DNA of 64,000 nucleotides from [Eubacterium] saphenum (GCA_004557645.1 SFGI01000001.1:60359-124358), one strand, 5' to 3'. Shown: positions 1-8,059, counted from the stretch's first letter. Notes: generated by a model not told the origin, from the letters alone. Numbers and translations: made by a program.

Positions 1-413
1 GCGGACACCGTGCGGTCAAGGGGCAGGAGGACACGCAAGCGGGGAGCCGCCGGGCTGTGTTTACGGGTGCTGTAAATGCAATAGCCGCAGCCCAGCGCCT
101 CCACCCGGCGCAGCACATCCTCAGTGCCTCCGGCGGGGATATTGTCAAGGTCCAGGGTGATGACATCACGCCCGGTCACATTGTTTGCTTTGCGGCGGGG
201 GCCGGAGAGGGTGCCAGCGACAAAGCCGCCAACATCCTTGAGGTCATCCTGCTGGGCCTTTTTCATATTCAGATATTCTGCCAGGGGCTCCGTGCCCCTG
301 GCGGGTGTCTGGAGCTTTGCCCACAGCTCTGAGATGAGCAGGGTTTGAGCAGTCCAGACCATTGCACGCCGGTTGCTGCCGGCTGAAATTGTTATTTTGC
401 GGTCATATTGCAT
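1..413 (-). CDS. VapE-family phage primase/helicase, N-terminal part
   Basis: Partial gene running off the left edge; 137 codons are present from an ATG at 413 preceded by an AGGAG ribosome site. The product begins MQYDRKITISAGSNRR. It carries a DLD triplet near residue 88 inside a hydrophobic strand and an STRKH segment near residue 115, followed by APRLRVLLPLDR. These match the first motifs of the archaeo-eukaryotic primase domain that precedes the virulence-associated E (VapE) helicase domain in many Firmicute prophages. It would prime phage DNA replication. It is the last gene visible of a leftward operon that also encodes the polymerase, ssDNA-binding protein and nuclease. The helicase part lies outside the window, so the VapE assignment rests on the N-terminal motifs and the gene order. 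Confidence 0.75.
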   Translation of the reverse strand, partial: MQYDRKITISAGSNRRAMVWTAQTLLISELWAKLQTPARGTEPLAEYLNMKKAQQDDLKDVGGFVAGTLSGPRRKANNVTGRDVITLDLDNIPAGGTEDVLRRVEALGCGYCIYSTRKHSPAAPRLRVLLPLDRTVS

Positions 414-428
414 TGGTGGCGCTCTCCT

Positions 429-737
429 TTACTCGTTCTGTGGGGCTGCTGTTTCAAGTCTGGACACCCAGCGCTTGAGCTTTTGGAGCGGGGCATCCGT
501 TAGGGTCACATAATCTGGGGATAGCGTTGCCACGCACACCAGCACATCCTCAAGCTCCTCCTGCAAATTGCTGAGAGCGTCATTGAGGCTGGTGGGAGTT
601 GGGTTTCTGCCCTCCAAAGCACGCTTTACTTTTAGAGCGGCCTTGGCCAGCTCTGCGCTTTCCTCTGCAAGCTGGCACAGTAGATCACCGGGGGTTAGGG
701 TATCGGTTACATACTGGATGCAATCCTGCTTTGTCAT
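429..737 (-). CDS. MazG-like nucleotide pyrophosphohydrolase-like protein
   Basis: 102-residue all-helical protein. It has the EExxE signature near residues 25-29 (AEESAELAKAA) and a second acidic helix with ELED near residues 61-64. This is the metal-binding pattern of MazG-like all-alpha NTP pyrophosphatases, which hydrolyse non-canonical or regulatory nucleotides. It overlaps the next upstream gene by 4 bases, indicating translational coupling. In a phage replication module such a protein could clean the nucleotide pool or alter host (p)ppGpp signalling; that role is inferred. Confidence is good for the fold and lower for the substrate. Confidence 0.65.
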   Translation of the reverse strand: MTKQDCIQYVTDTLTPGDLLCQLAEESAELAKAALKVKRALEGRNPTPTSLNDALSNLQEELEDVLVCVATLSPDYVTLTDAPLQKLKRWVSRLETAAPQNE

Positions 738-946
738 CTAAACCACCTCCCGGTCTTTTTGTCCCGCAGTTCAATGCGGGCACCCAACTCAAAGCCGCTC
801 TCAGAGATGATAAACTTGAGGACCTTGATGAGCGTGTTGACCTTGGCATCCAGGGCCTCATGCTCCTCATTGGTCACTTTCTTAATTGCGCTGTATGCGG
901 TGGGGTCATAATAGCCCTCCGCATTTTCCCAGGGTTTATTGGCCAT
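734..946 (-). CDS. Small phage protein of unknown function
   Basis: 70-residue protein (MANKPWENAEGYYDPTAYSA...). It overlaps the MazG-like gene by 4 bases and the preceding gene by 11 bases, as expected in a packed phage operon. The central part (KKVTNEEHEALDAKVNTLIKVLKFI) looks helical. The C-terminus is basic and resembles no catalytic motif I recognise. The reading frame is supported mainly by its tight overlaps on both sides and by the lack of a better frame. Confidence 0.55.
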   Translation of the reverse strand: MANKPWENAEGYYDPTAYSAIKKVTNEEHEALDAKVNTLIKVLKFIISESGFELGARIELRDKKTGRWFR

Positions 947-1325
947 CGGTCAGCACCTCCTTTTGCCAGGCCTCCACATCAGCGCCCAGCTCTTTGAGCT
1001 TGTAGCGCTCCGGGTATAGGTCATCCATTTGGTAATACTCACGCATCCGGCGGTGCTCTGCGGCCATGGCCAGGTAGAAGTCATGGAGCCGCTTGACACC
1101 AAAGCCAAGGTGTGTGTGCAGGGTCCAGAGCACCATGGTGTCAACATCCAGCGCAAGGCGTTCATCAGCCTCAAGGCACTGTTGGTTTATTTCATGCTCC
1201 ATGGCCCTCTGCATGTTGGGGGTCATCATCTTACTGCCCAGCTCAGACAGCTTGATGTTGATGGCGGGGTCTTTGGGCACCTGCACGCCCTGCTTTTGCA
1301 GTTTTCGCCTCTCCCGCCTATTCAT
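936..1325 (-). CDS. Phage protein of unknown function
   Basis: 129 residues from the ATG at 1325 (MNRRERRKLQKQG). The open frame extends further upstream to 1379, but that part overlaps the previous gene. The N-terminus is strongly basic. The middle has a helical stretch (NQQCLEADERLALDVDTMVLWTLHTHLGFGVKRLHDFYLAMAAEH is spread over residues 50-95) and the end is acidic. This pattern of a basic head with an HTHLGFG-type helical core is seen in small prophage proteins without known function. It overlaps its neighbours by 8 and 11 bases. Confidence 0.6.
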   Translation of the reverse strand: MNRRERRKLQKQGVQVPKDPAINIKLSELGSKMMTPNMQRAMEHEINQQCLEADERLALDVDTMVLWTLHTHLGFGVKRLHDFYLAMAAEHRRMREYYQMDDLYPERYKLKELGADVEAWQKEVLTDGQ

Positions 1326-1521
1326 TGCGGCTGCCCTTGTTACGGCAGCGCAGGTAGTTCTCAGTGGGCTCCCATCCATCCACTACAATGACAGGCCCCT
1401 CCGGGGCATCGTCACAGATGAAATCACCCTCACCAATATACTGGCAGTGGTCACACATGCCGGGGTCACACATGCGGGGCTTTTCCTGGTAGTGCTGGCG
1501 GCGCTTGCGTTTCTTAGCCAT
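1318..1521 (-). CDS. Small cysteine-containing phage protein
   Basis: 67 residues from the ATG at 1521 (MAKKRKRRQHY). The frame is open to 1599 but that extension lies inside the preceding gene. The protein has a lysine/arginine-rich head followed by CDPGMCDHCQYIGEGDFICDD and a later cysteine, an arrangement that could bind a zinc ion. It overlaps the next gene by 8 bases. The function is unknown; a zinc-stabilised nucleic-acid-binding protein is plausible because of the basic head. Confidence 0.55.
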   Translation of the reverse strand: MAKKRKRRQHYQEKPRMCDPGMCDHCQYIGEGDFICDDAPEGPVIVVDGWEPTENYLRCRNKGSRNE

Positions 1522-1789
1522 GCTGCACACTCCTCTCAGCGATCTCACCGGCACAGGCTGCATAGCCCGCCAGGTCAACAAAGCTGTCTGCCTTGTCACC
1601 GTTCTTGATGCGGGCCACTTTCAGCAGCGCCATCATCATGGCCACATCCTTGGGGGTGAAGTCTACACCCATGTAGGCGGCCCAGAGCTTGCCGATGAGG
1701 GCAAAGCTGTCCTCCGGGGTGCCATAGTCCTGCTCACGCTCTCCGCAGACGCAGACACGGGCGGCCTCTAAAATCTCAGCTCTTTTCAT
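1514..1789 (-). CDS. DUF6378-type phage protein
   Basis: 91 residues from the ATG at 1789 (MKRAEILEAARVCVCGER). A TTG 21 bases upstream would also be in frame, but the ATG has a GGAG sequence at a usable distance. The pattern REQDYGTPEDSF, then a helix with WAAYMG, then TPKDVAMMMALLKVAR and a short KADSFVDLAGYAACAGE segment, is what I associate with DUF6378, common in prophages next to nucleotide-metabolism genes. It resembles small helical NTP-pyrophosphatase-like proteins but no catalytic activity is shown. It overlaps genes on both sides. Confidence 0.65.
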   Translation of the reverse strand: MKRAEILEAARVCVCGEREQDYGTPEDSFALIGKLWAAYMGVDFTPKDVAMMMALLKVARIKNGDKADSFVDLAGYAACAGEIAERSVQHG

Positions 1790-2027
1790 GGTCAAGTGCT
1801 CTCCTCTCAAAAGGCGATTTCAAAAAGTTCAGCATACCCTCATAGCTAAGAGGGTGGGAGTTTGCGAAACACAGAACAGCGGCCAGGTCCTCATATTCAA
1901 GAGCGGGCAGCACTTCTGCGTAGGTCGGCACCAGCTCCGGGTCCTCCCTGCGGCGTGCGTTTTTACACGCCTTGCCAAGATAGTCCAGACAACAGCCGTG
2001 GACCGGGCAACGGTCACAGAGTTTCAC
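1776..2027 (-). CDS. Small cysteine-rich phage protein, GTG start
   Basis: 83 residues starting at a GTG at 2027, chosen because a GGAGGTG ribosome site lies immediately upstream across the end of thyX. The N-terminus has CDRCPVHGCCLDYLGKACKNARR, with five cysteines and a histidine in about 20 residues, so a metal-binding knuckle is likely. The rest is a mixed helical stretch without recognised motifs. It lies three bases after the stop codon of thyX and overlaps the DUF6378-type gene by 14 bases, so it is certainly part of the same operon. Function unknown. Confidence 0.6.
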   Translation of the reverse strand: MKLCDRCPVHGCCLDYLGKACKNARRREDPELVPTYAEVLPALEYEDLAAVLCFANSHPLSYEGMLNFLKSPFERRALDHEKS

Positions 2028-2030
2028 GGC

Positions 2031-2657
2031 TCACACCTCCCCGCAGTCATCGAACACCACCGGCACCATCTCACGCATCTGCCAGAGCAGCATTTTGGCC
2101 ACTTCACGCATCTGGGGATGGGCGGCGGGGGCAGTTCTCAGATTGAAGAAATGCCGCCACTCTCTGAGGTTGGCGGTCATCACCACCTCAGTCTTGAGGC
2201 TGTTGGGCTGGACGGCACGGGCCTCCTGGGGAGAACAGCCAAAGTTGAGCATATTGAAATATGCGGTTTCTGCTGCCTCACAAGCCTCTTTCCACATCTG
2301 GTATCCTGCACCGCAGGTGGCCAGATAGCAGGGCTGGATGACGGTGATTTCACCGCCAAAGCCGTCCTTGGAATAATTGCAGTAGCGGGTGCTTTCCTGG
2401 CAGTAGGAGGCCAGACGGTGGCGCACGATCTCATGGGACACACCACGGTCACAGATAAACTTGACTGTGATGTTGAAGTGTTCCAGCACGGCCTCGTGGC
2501 CACGCTTGATGATACCGGCCACAAAGGCAGCAGCGCTGGTATCGGTGATTTTATCCTCAGACTTGTAGCACACACGGCCACAGCGCTCAATGTGCTGGAG
2601 GACAGCCTGGCCATCCAGCGGGGTGAGGATTTCAACATTGGGAGAGATGATTTTCAT
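2031..2657 (-). CDS. thyX: FAD-dependent thymidylate synthase ThyX
   Basis: 208 residues, the usual length of ThyX. It converts dUMP to dTMP using methylene-tetrahydrofolate, FAD and NADPH, supplying thymidine nucleotides for phage replication. The diagnostic RHRxxSxxxxSxR motif is present at residues 79-91 (RHRLASYCQESTR), preceded by EAVLEHFNITVKF and followed by C-terminal LREWRHFFNLRTAPAAHPQMREVA, which carries the conserved substrate-binding arginines. The ATG overlaps in an ATGA the stop codon that the upstream methyltransferase would use if its frameshift were repaired, which points to coupling in the ancestral operon. Confidence 0.95.
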   Translation of the reverse strand: MKIISPNVEILTPLDGQAVLQHIERCGRVCYKSEDKITDTSAAAFVAGIIKRGHEAVLEHFNITVKFICDRGVSHEIVRHRLASYCQESTRYCNYSKDGFGGEITVIQPCYLATCGAGYQMWKEACEAAETAYFNMLNFGCSPQEARAVQPNSLKTEVVMTANLREWRHFFNLRTAPAAHPQMREVAKMLLWQMREMVPVVFDDCGEV

Positions 2658-3213
2658 GAGTGTACCTCCTTAGTAAATTTGTCAGTTTCGTTGCCCCAGG
2701 CTGTCCAGCCGGGGGTTTCTGTCCGGGCAAATAACTCTATGAAAGAGTTATCCCCCCCATAAGCTCCACAATGCGGTCACGGACCTCATCAGGCTTTTGG
2801 GAGTGCTCCCGGAGCGGTGCAAAAACAAGTTGGCTCACTCTGCTGCTTGCCCTCCTGGGCTTGCCTTTTACGGCAATGAGGCAGGGCTCTGTGTTCCCAC
2901 GGGTCCAGTGTCCCAGGCCAAAGAAATGGCCCTTTCCACTCTTGTTGAGCTTGACCCATTGAAAGCCCAGGGTCTTGTATTGAAAGCCCCAGGCTTCAAT
3001 GAGGGCCAGAGCGTCCTTGATGGTGGGATATGTAGCCCAGAGGAACAGCGTGCAGTCCTTTGCCGCAATGTCCTGCACAGGCAAGGCAGACAGCTCTTGG
3101 ATGCTCATTGTAGGGTAATGGCTGGCGGCGTTGCCCTCACATCCCTTGTCCCTGTATTTCCAGGGAGGGTCTGCATAGATTACACTGTATTTTTGGTCTG
3201 GAAAAGGTATCAT
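2654..3213 (-). pseudogene. MT-A70 adenine methyltransferase, frameshifted at a G7 tract
   Basis: As read, the frame gives 158 residues (2737-3213) with the DPPW catalytic motif at residues 15-18. It stops after MGGITLS, just short of the expected C-terminal FxELFAR...GWxxWGN block. That block is present in another frame immediately downstream: FIELFARTETPGWTAWGNET, ending at a TGA at 2654 that overlaps the ThyX start as ATGA. The break lies at a run of seven G (2752-2758 on the complement); eight G would restore one 185-residue protein. The missing block matches the intact MT-A70 at 43 kb (FLELFARGNRCGWDMWGNQ). A deletion, a sequencing error, phase variation or -1 slippage on G GGG GGG could each explain it. 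Confidence 0.85.
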
Positions 3214-3228
3214 ATAGGCCTCCTTGGC

Positions 3229-4026
3229 TTAAAATGAACAATCGCATGGCACGGTGTCCGGGTCATCATCTGGGATAGCTTTTTTAACCTCGGCCCAAAA
3301 CCTTGCGCTGCTGGTCCGGTCTGTCGGGACAATGTGCAGCTTGTCCCGCATTTCTTGAAATTTGGGCTCAAGCTCCTTTAGGTATGCACCTTTGATTATG
3401 CTGTAACCAATAACGGCCTCTGCCGCCTTTGCCTCCTCCCATATATCAGGGCGTAGGCAGTACACACAATACCAGTGCTGGCGGCCAGCTTTTAGACATC
3501 CAACACAGTTAGCGTGCTTGTATATCTGGTATGTGATGGGAGGAGAAATGCCTATTTCCTCAGTGGAGAAAATTGTCCTATCCCAGTCGGCAAGTGGAAA
3601 AACAGCAGTATATCCCATTGCTCGCATAATGTCGTTGCGTCTTGCCATTCTGCTTGTTTCCTCTGGGTCAAATCCGTACACAACAGCATCTCCACGCTCT
3701 CCATGTTCAGCCAGCCAGCGGTGGAACGGTTCCGTTTTCAGCCTTGCCGTGCAAAATGCAGGACTTTTGTATGCCTTAAAGCCCTTGTTTTTCAAGGCCA
3801 CAGATAGCGGCGGCGTTGTTTCCCAGCCTGGCATATTTGCATAGGTGATAGGAATACCCAGATAGTCTGATACCTCCCGCTTAAAGCGTTTGATGTCCTC
3901 ATGCTCCACGTGAGAAGAAATGTCATGGTTTAGCAAAACCACGCCGCTTTTTCCGCATTTTCTAACGGTTTCGATGGCAGCAAGGGCAGAGGAGTGGCCC
4001 CCACTAAAGCACACAATGTGTTTCAT
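3229..4026 (-). CDS. PAPS-reductase-family PP-loop protein
   Basis: 265 residues. The N-terminus MKHIVCFSGGHSSALAA contains the SGGxSS PP-loop that binds ATP for adenylation in the PAPS reductase/ATP sulfurylase-like superfamily. Two cysteine pairs follow near residues 174-188 (CVGC and CVYC) and could hold an iron-sulfur cluster or take part in sulfur chemistry, as in DndC-type enzymes. It overlaps the upstream gene by an ATGA and is followed 15 bases later by the MT-A70 gene. Phage members of this family are often called phosphoadenosine phosphosulfate reductase, but a role in DNA or nucleotide modification is more likely than sulfate assimilation because no other assimilation gene is present. 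The substrate is unknown. Confidence 0.75.
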   Translation of the reverse strand: MKHIVCFSGGHSSALAAIETVRKCGKSGVVLLNHDISSHVEHEDIKRFKREVSDYLGIPITYANMPGWETTPPLSVALKNKGFKAYKSPAFCTARLKTEPFHRWLAEHGERGDAVVYGFDPEETSRMARRNDIMRAMGYTAVFPLADWDRTIFSTEEIGISPPITYQIYKHANCVGCLKAGRQHWYCVYCLRPDIWEEAKAAEAVIGYSIIKGAYLKELEPKFQEMRDKLHIVPTDRTSSARFWAEVKKAIPDDDPDTVPCDCSF

Positions 4027-4517
4027 AATAGAATATTAGCCTCCTTTGGGTCTGGCATATCATCCGGCAGGAGTTGCATGGCCATCAAGCCGCTTTTGGT
4101 TTCTCCCACATACCGAAAGCCAGCCAGCGCATAGGTGCGCCCCCAGGTCGGTATGCCGTGGACCATTGTGGGCTTCACTTTTTTGCGGTCAATAAAGGTC
4201 ACCATGCCTTGCTCTGGAGGGGTTCCAAAATAGGCCACAGTGGCTGCCACCGCCTCACGGATGAGCTCAGAGGCCAGGCCAGCACCCTCATTGCGAAAAG
4301 CGGAGCACATCCAGGCTCCCGCCCATTGATGCTTTACATATTGAGCATAGGGCCAAGATGTGACCCACAGCGCCTTGCCGCCCTGGTTCTCTGCATATAG
4401 CACCAGGCACCGCCCAGGCGGTACAAACTGCGGACTGCCCGGTTTTTGGCGGTTGTAGTGCCGGTCAGCCACGGCTCTGGCCTTGGGGTCAGCTCTGTTG
4501 GATTTAGTCCAGGTCAT
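4023..4517 (-). CDS. Mom-like/GNAT-like phage protein, candidate DNA modification
   Basis: 164 residues. Its features are an early RHYNRQKPGSPQF segment, PPGRCLVLYAE, LWVTSWPYAQYVKHQWAGAWMCSAFRNE (spread over residues 50-76), SELIREAVAATVAYFG and MVTFIDRKKVKPT, ending with a strand AGFRYVGETKSGL. This layout resembles phage Mom-like acyltransferase-fold proteins, which modify adenine bases against restriction; I judge this from remembered family patterns, not a search. It stands at the head of a coupled gene pair (ATGA overlap with the PP-loop gene) next to an adenine methyltransferase, which fits DNA modification. The cautious name is conserved phage protein. Confidence 0.5.
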   Translation of the reverse strand: MTWTKSNRADPKARAVADRHYNRQKPGSPQFVPPGRCLVLYAENQGGKALWVTSWPYAQYVKHQWAGAWMCSAFRNEGAGLASELIREAVAATVAYFGTPPEQGMVTFIDRKKVKPTMVHGIPTWGRTYALAGFRYVGETKSGLMAMQLLPDDMPDPKEANILL

Positions 4518-4523
4518 TGCAGT

Positions 4524-6512
4524 TCAGTCCTTTCTAAAGTATCGGCCCACCCAGCCATCAGCGTTGAGGGGGAGGCCTTGCGCCCACGGAATTGGCTGGC
4601 GCATAATGTCCACCACCTTGTCCAGCATGTTGTCCTCCGTATCAAAGGGGGCCACATCAATGACCACCTCATCATGCACATGGAACACAACCGGCAGCCC
4701 GGAGGCCTCCAAGCGCTCAATGGTGTCTGCCAGACAGTCACGGGCAATGGCCTGCACGCAGTTCTCAACCAGCTTGCCGCCGTAGGTTTCAATGCGTTTC
4801 CAGCGCTTGGTTTTCTGGTCCATGCCCATGTAGGAGATGGAGGGGTTGCCCCATTGGTTTTCACCAATGCCGGGGCTCACATAGTAGAGCTTGCGGCCAG
4901 AGGGCAGTGTGATGGTAAAGCAGTCGGTGCCTTGGTTATAGTCAAACTCACGGGACAGGAGGAGGCCATTGATACCAACAGAGCCGCCCTGGGTGATGAC
5001 CTGCACAGCGGCGTTGTCCATCGCATACCACAAATCACGGATGCGCTTGTTGGCCTCTCTCCATCGGCTTACAATGTCCGGCAGGTCCTCCTCCGGGATG
5101 CCCATATCAAGGGCCCCCATGTTGATGAGTGCGCCGGTGCTGCCCTGGTAGCCAAGGGCCAGCTCTGCAACCTTGCCCTTTTGCCGGAGCGCATACTCCG
5201 GGTTTCCCTTTTTGATGAGCTCAATGGGCACACCAAACATCTGGGAGGCGGATGCCTCATAGATTTTTCCGTGAGTGCGGAAAACTTCAAGCCGCCACTG
5301 CTCACCGGCCAGCCAGGAGATGACACGGGCCTCAATGGCGCTGAAATCAGCATCAATGAGGACATGGCCCTCCGGGGCCACAAAGGCCGTGCGGATGAGC
5401 TGGCTGAGGGTATCGGGCACGGAGCCATAAACTGCACGCAGCGCATCCAGGTTGCGGCTCCTTACCAGATCACGGGCAAGGTCAAGTGGCTCTGTGTAGG
5501 TGCGGGGCAGGTTTTGGACCTGCACCAGCCGCCCGGCCCAGCGCCCGGTCCTGTTGGCCCCGTAGAATTGGAGCAGCCCACGGACACGGCCATCCGGGCA
5601 CACAGCGGCCTCAATAGCGTTGTACTTTTTGGTGGATGTCTTGCCAAGCTCCTGGCGGATTTCCAACATGCGCCGCACCTGCGGGCTGTTGTCATCCTTG
5701 CCAAGCAGCCGGGAAACGGTATCTTTTCGCAGGTCCGCCAGCTCCTCACCCATTTCCTCTTGGAGCCATTGGGTGAGCTGGGCCACGCTGTTGGGGTTGT
5801 CCAACTTGGAGAGCTCAGTGGCCTCCTGCATCAGATTTTTGCGGACGGTTTCCCCAAGGTAGAGGGCACCCTCCACAAAGTCCATGTCAACGGCCACGCC
5901 ACGGGCATTGATGATGAGGTCTGTTTCCCACTGTTTCTGCACCCAATCCGGGACAGGGAAAGCGGAAAGCCTCCGCTCAATCTCCATTTCCGTGACAACA
6001 TCCTGGCGGCAGTATTCTTTGAACAGCTCCCACTTGGCCATGTCATGGTGCGGGAGGTTGCGGGTGCGCTGGCCATTGGCCTTGGAGGGGGCACATGGCA
6101 CGCAAAAATAGCGGATGAGGGCCTTGCCGGTGTTCAGCTTGCGCTTGTCCTCTGCAAGTCCAAGAGCTTTGCCGGTGGCATCCAGGCCCGCTGTATAGCC
6201 GCAGTAGAGGCCGTGGAACATAGTGCACCGCCACTGCTCCGGCGGCAGGCAGCCAATAAACTTGGATAGACAGCCCCACTCAAAGGGGGCATTGTATGCG
6301 TGCTTGATGTAGTCTGGGCTTGTGATGGCCTGAACAAGCCACGGGGGGAGATGCTCCCCCCGTGCCAAGTCGATGATCTCAACAGGAGCACCATCCAGAC
6401 TGTACGCAAAAAGCAGGATTTCAAAGTCCGGGCTTGATATGTACTTTTGGGCACCGGCCTTTGCAATCGGCACGCTTGAATAGGTTTCAAGGTCTATGCT
6501 GAGATGGTGCAT
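4524..6512 (-). CDS. Phage family A DNA polymerase with 3'-5' exonuclease domain
   Basis: 662 residues, typical of the compact phage branch of DNA polymerase I that lacks the 5' nuclease. The exonuclease domain begins at once with DLET (D7, E9). Polymerase motif A is seen as LIDADFSAIEARV near residue 387, the nucleotide-binding helix includes RQKGKVAELALGYQG, and motif C is HVHDEVVID near residue 613. It will copy the phage genome together with the VapE primase, DUF2815 ssDNA-binding protein and DUF2800 nuclease. The gene is 6 bases before the Mom-like gene and 10 bases after the preceding small gene, so it is in the same transcript. Confidence 0.95.
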   Translation of the reverse strand: MHHLSIDLETYSSVPIAKAGAQKYISSPDFEILLFAYSLDGAPVEIIDLARGEHLPPWLVQAITSPDYIKHAYNAPFEWGCLSKFIGCLPPEQWRCTMFHGLYCGYTAGLDATGKALGLAEDKRKLNTGKALIRYFCVPCAPSKANGQRTRNLPHHDMAKWELFKEYCRQDVVTEMEIERRLSAFPVPDWVQKQWETDLIINARGVAVDMDFVEGALYLGETVRKNLMQEATELSKLDNPNSVAQLTQWLQEEMGEELADLRKDTVSRLLGKDDNSPQVRRMLEIRQELGKTSTKKYNAIEAAVCPDGRVRGLLQFYGANRTGRWAGRLVQVQNLPRTYTEPLDLARDLVRSRNLDALRAVYGSVPDTLSQLIRTAFVAPEGHVLIDADFSAIEARVISWLAGEQWRLEVFRTHGKIYEASASQMFGVPIELIKKGNPEYALRQKGKVAELALGYQGSTGALINMGALDMGIPEEDLPDIVSRWREANKRIRDLWYAMDNAAVQVITQGGSVGINGLLLSREFDYNQGTDCFTITLPSGRKLYYVSPGIGENQWGNPSISYMGMDQKTKRWKRIETYGGKLVENCVQAIARDCLADTIERLEASGLPVVFHVHDEVVIDVAPFDTEDNMLDKVVDIMRQPIPWAQGLPLNADGWVGRYFRKD

Positions 6513-6522
6513 GTGGTCCTCC

Positions 6523-6900
6523 TTATGCGCTGAAAGCGGTGTCCTTGGTGTAGAGCTGCATGATGTTCTCCGTGTTTACTCCACGGGCCTCCAGCTCATC
6601 CAGCATGGTCTTGAAAAGCGTTGTGCTGGTCACATACTGGACCAACTCCTCAGAGGAGAGGCTGGTGACATTGTGGAGGGATTTCTTGCGGATGCTGTCA
6701 CCATCCCCAGAGGGGGTCCAAGCCTCCTGCTCCTCAAAGGTTGCGTCCTCAATGTCATCCACCAGCATTGCTTGGACACGGGCGGGCTTTTGCACCAGCA
6801 TCTTGACCGTGTTGAGCAGGTGAGCGGTTTCCATGTTCTTGACCTCAAGGACCACTCCAAAGGCTCCAATCCAGAGCTTTCCATCAAAACGGGTTTTCAT
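6523..6900 (-). CDS. Phage protein of unknown function
   Basis: 125 residues. It starts MKTRFDGKLWIGAFGVVLEVKNMETAHLLNTVKMLVQKP, continues with an acidic segment, and ends in a helical part with SLSSEELVQYV. It sits between the polymerase and the ssDNA-binding gene with 10- and 15-base gaps. The MKNMETAHLLNTVKML stretch resembles an N-terminal piece found in phage replication modules of unknown role. A polymerase accessory function can be guessed from position only. Confidence 0.6.
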   Translation of the reverse strand: MKTRFDGKLWIGAFGVVLEVKNMETAHLLNTVKMLVQKPARVQAMLVDDIEDATFEEQEAWTPSGDGDSIRKKSLHNVTSLSSEELVQYVTSTTLFKTMLDELEARGVNTENIMQLYTKDTAFSA

Positions 6901-6915
6901 AGGTCCATCCTCCTT

Positions 6916-7644
6916 TTACATAGGCTGTCCAGTGATGGGGTTAATGCCGTTGTTGGTGTTCCAGGGAACACCGGCGGGAGCCGCAGCAGGGGCGGCACCA
7001 TAAGCGGGAGCGGCGGGCATCGCCGCACCATAGGCAATACCGGCAGGAACGGCGGGGTTGCCGGTGGGCATTGCGGGATTGGCCACGGGCGATGCGCCGA
7101 CACCGGCGAAGTCAGAGGCGGCGGATGCCTGGCCAGCCAGGGGCTCACCATCACGGGTCTTGAGCACATTGCCCAGGCCGCAGCCAACGCCCTTGTTGCC
7201 GGAGTTGGAATAGCCAAAGAAACGGATGGTAACACGGCCATACATGCCGCTGTAAATGTCAGAGGGTGCCAGCTCACAGTTGATGTTGTCGATGCCTACC
7301 ACCTGGGGCTTGTTCTTGGTGGAGGCGGTCATCACCCAATGGCCCTTGCACTCATCGCCAAACGGTACACCGGAGGGGCGCACGCCATCGCCGTCATAGA
7401 TGGGCACCTTGAGAACGGGCGGGCGGGCACCATTCCAGACCTTGGCCAGCGCATCATTGGCGGCAGCCTGGATAGCAGCGTCAATGTCAGCCTTGGTGGC
7501 CGTGTCGGTCTTGGGGATGAGCAGGGTGACGGAATACTTAGGCTCTGCGCCCTGCTGGGCGGCTCTGGGGGTGGTCAGATTGGCATAGGACAGGCGCACC
7601 TCTCCAGTCAGCACTTTCATGGGGTCATTCTGATACATAGTCAT
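6916..7644 (-). CDS. DUF2815 (Enc34-type) single-stranded DNA-binding protein
   Basis: 242 residues. The N-terminal 165 residues have the DUF2815 layout: VRLSYANLTTP near residue 16, KYSVTLLIPKTD, then a helix AIQAAANDALAKVW, PIYDGDGVRP, and YGRVTIRFFGY with GVGCGLGNVLK. This family is related to the phage Enc34 ssDNA-binding protein and coats single strands during replication. The tail (about 165-242) is rich in alanine, proline and glycine and probably disordered, like the tails of other SSBs. It lies between the polymerase and nuclease genes, the usual order in such prophages. Confidence 0.85.
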   Translation of the reverse strand: MTMYQNDPMKVLTGEVRLSYANLTTPRAAQQGAEPKYSVTLLIPKTDTATKADIDAAIQAAANDALAKVWNGARPPVLKVPIYDGDGVRPSGVPFGDECKGHWVMTASTKNKPQVVGIDNINCELAPSDIYSGMYGRVTIRFFGYSNSGNKGVGCGLGNVLKTRDGEPLAGQASAASDFAGVGASPVANPAMPTGNPAVPAGIAYGAAMPAAPAYGAAPAAAPAGVPWNTNNGINPITGQPM

Positions 7645-7657
7645 TGATCTCCTTTTC

Positions 7658-8059
7658 TTAAATCATTTGGTGTTTCGTATCGTTCCAGAGTGTCTGGATT
7701 TTCACCCAGCGCTCATGCTGGGATTTGGACTGTTTAACGGCACGGACAAGGGCCTCATTGTTGGCTCTGATTGCGGCGGCGGCCTTTATCTCCTTGCGGG
7801 TCCTCCGCCGGATTGGCTTTTCAATCAGCCGCCAACCGTCTTGGTATTCCTTTGAGGCCTTTTTCCATGCCTCTTTGCTGTCATCAACAGCGGTGGAAAA
7901 ATAGGCATCCGCATCCGCAATGGCTTGCTCATTGTGCCAGGGCTCAGAGAGCATCATGGAGAACAGCTTGCGGATGTTCTTGATAGGCAGGTCCGGGAGC
8001 TTGGGCAAATATAGGGTGATGTGGCAGGTGTCCTGCTGAAAGCTCACTGTGTCAGTCAT
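7658..8059 (-). CDS. Phage protein of unknown function
   Basis: 133 residues, starting MTDTVSFQQDTCHITLYLPKLPDLPIKNIRKLFSMML. After about residue 85 it becomes a long charged helix (RRRTRKEIKAAAAIRANNEALVRAVKQ), likely a coiled coil. It overlaps the upstream nuclease gene by 4 bases, so the two are translationally coupled and may act together. No motif is recognised. Confidence 0.65.
   Translation of the reverse strand: MTDTVSFQQDTCHITLYLPKLPDLPIKNIRKLFSMMLSEPWHNEQAIADADAYFSTAVDDSKEAWKKASKEYQDGWRLIEKPIRRRTRKEIKAAAAIRANNEALVRAVKQSKSQHERWVKIQTLWNDTKHQMI

Noticed and set aside
4446..6269. Plus-strand open frame opposite the phage polymerase
   Set aside because: Antisense shadow of the polymerase gene; no family features.
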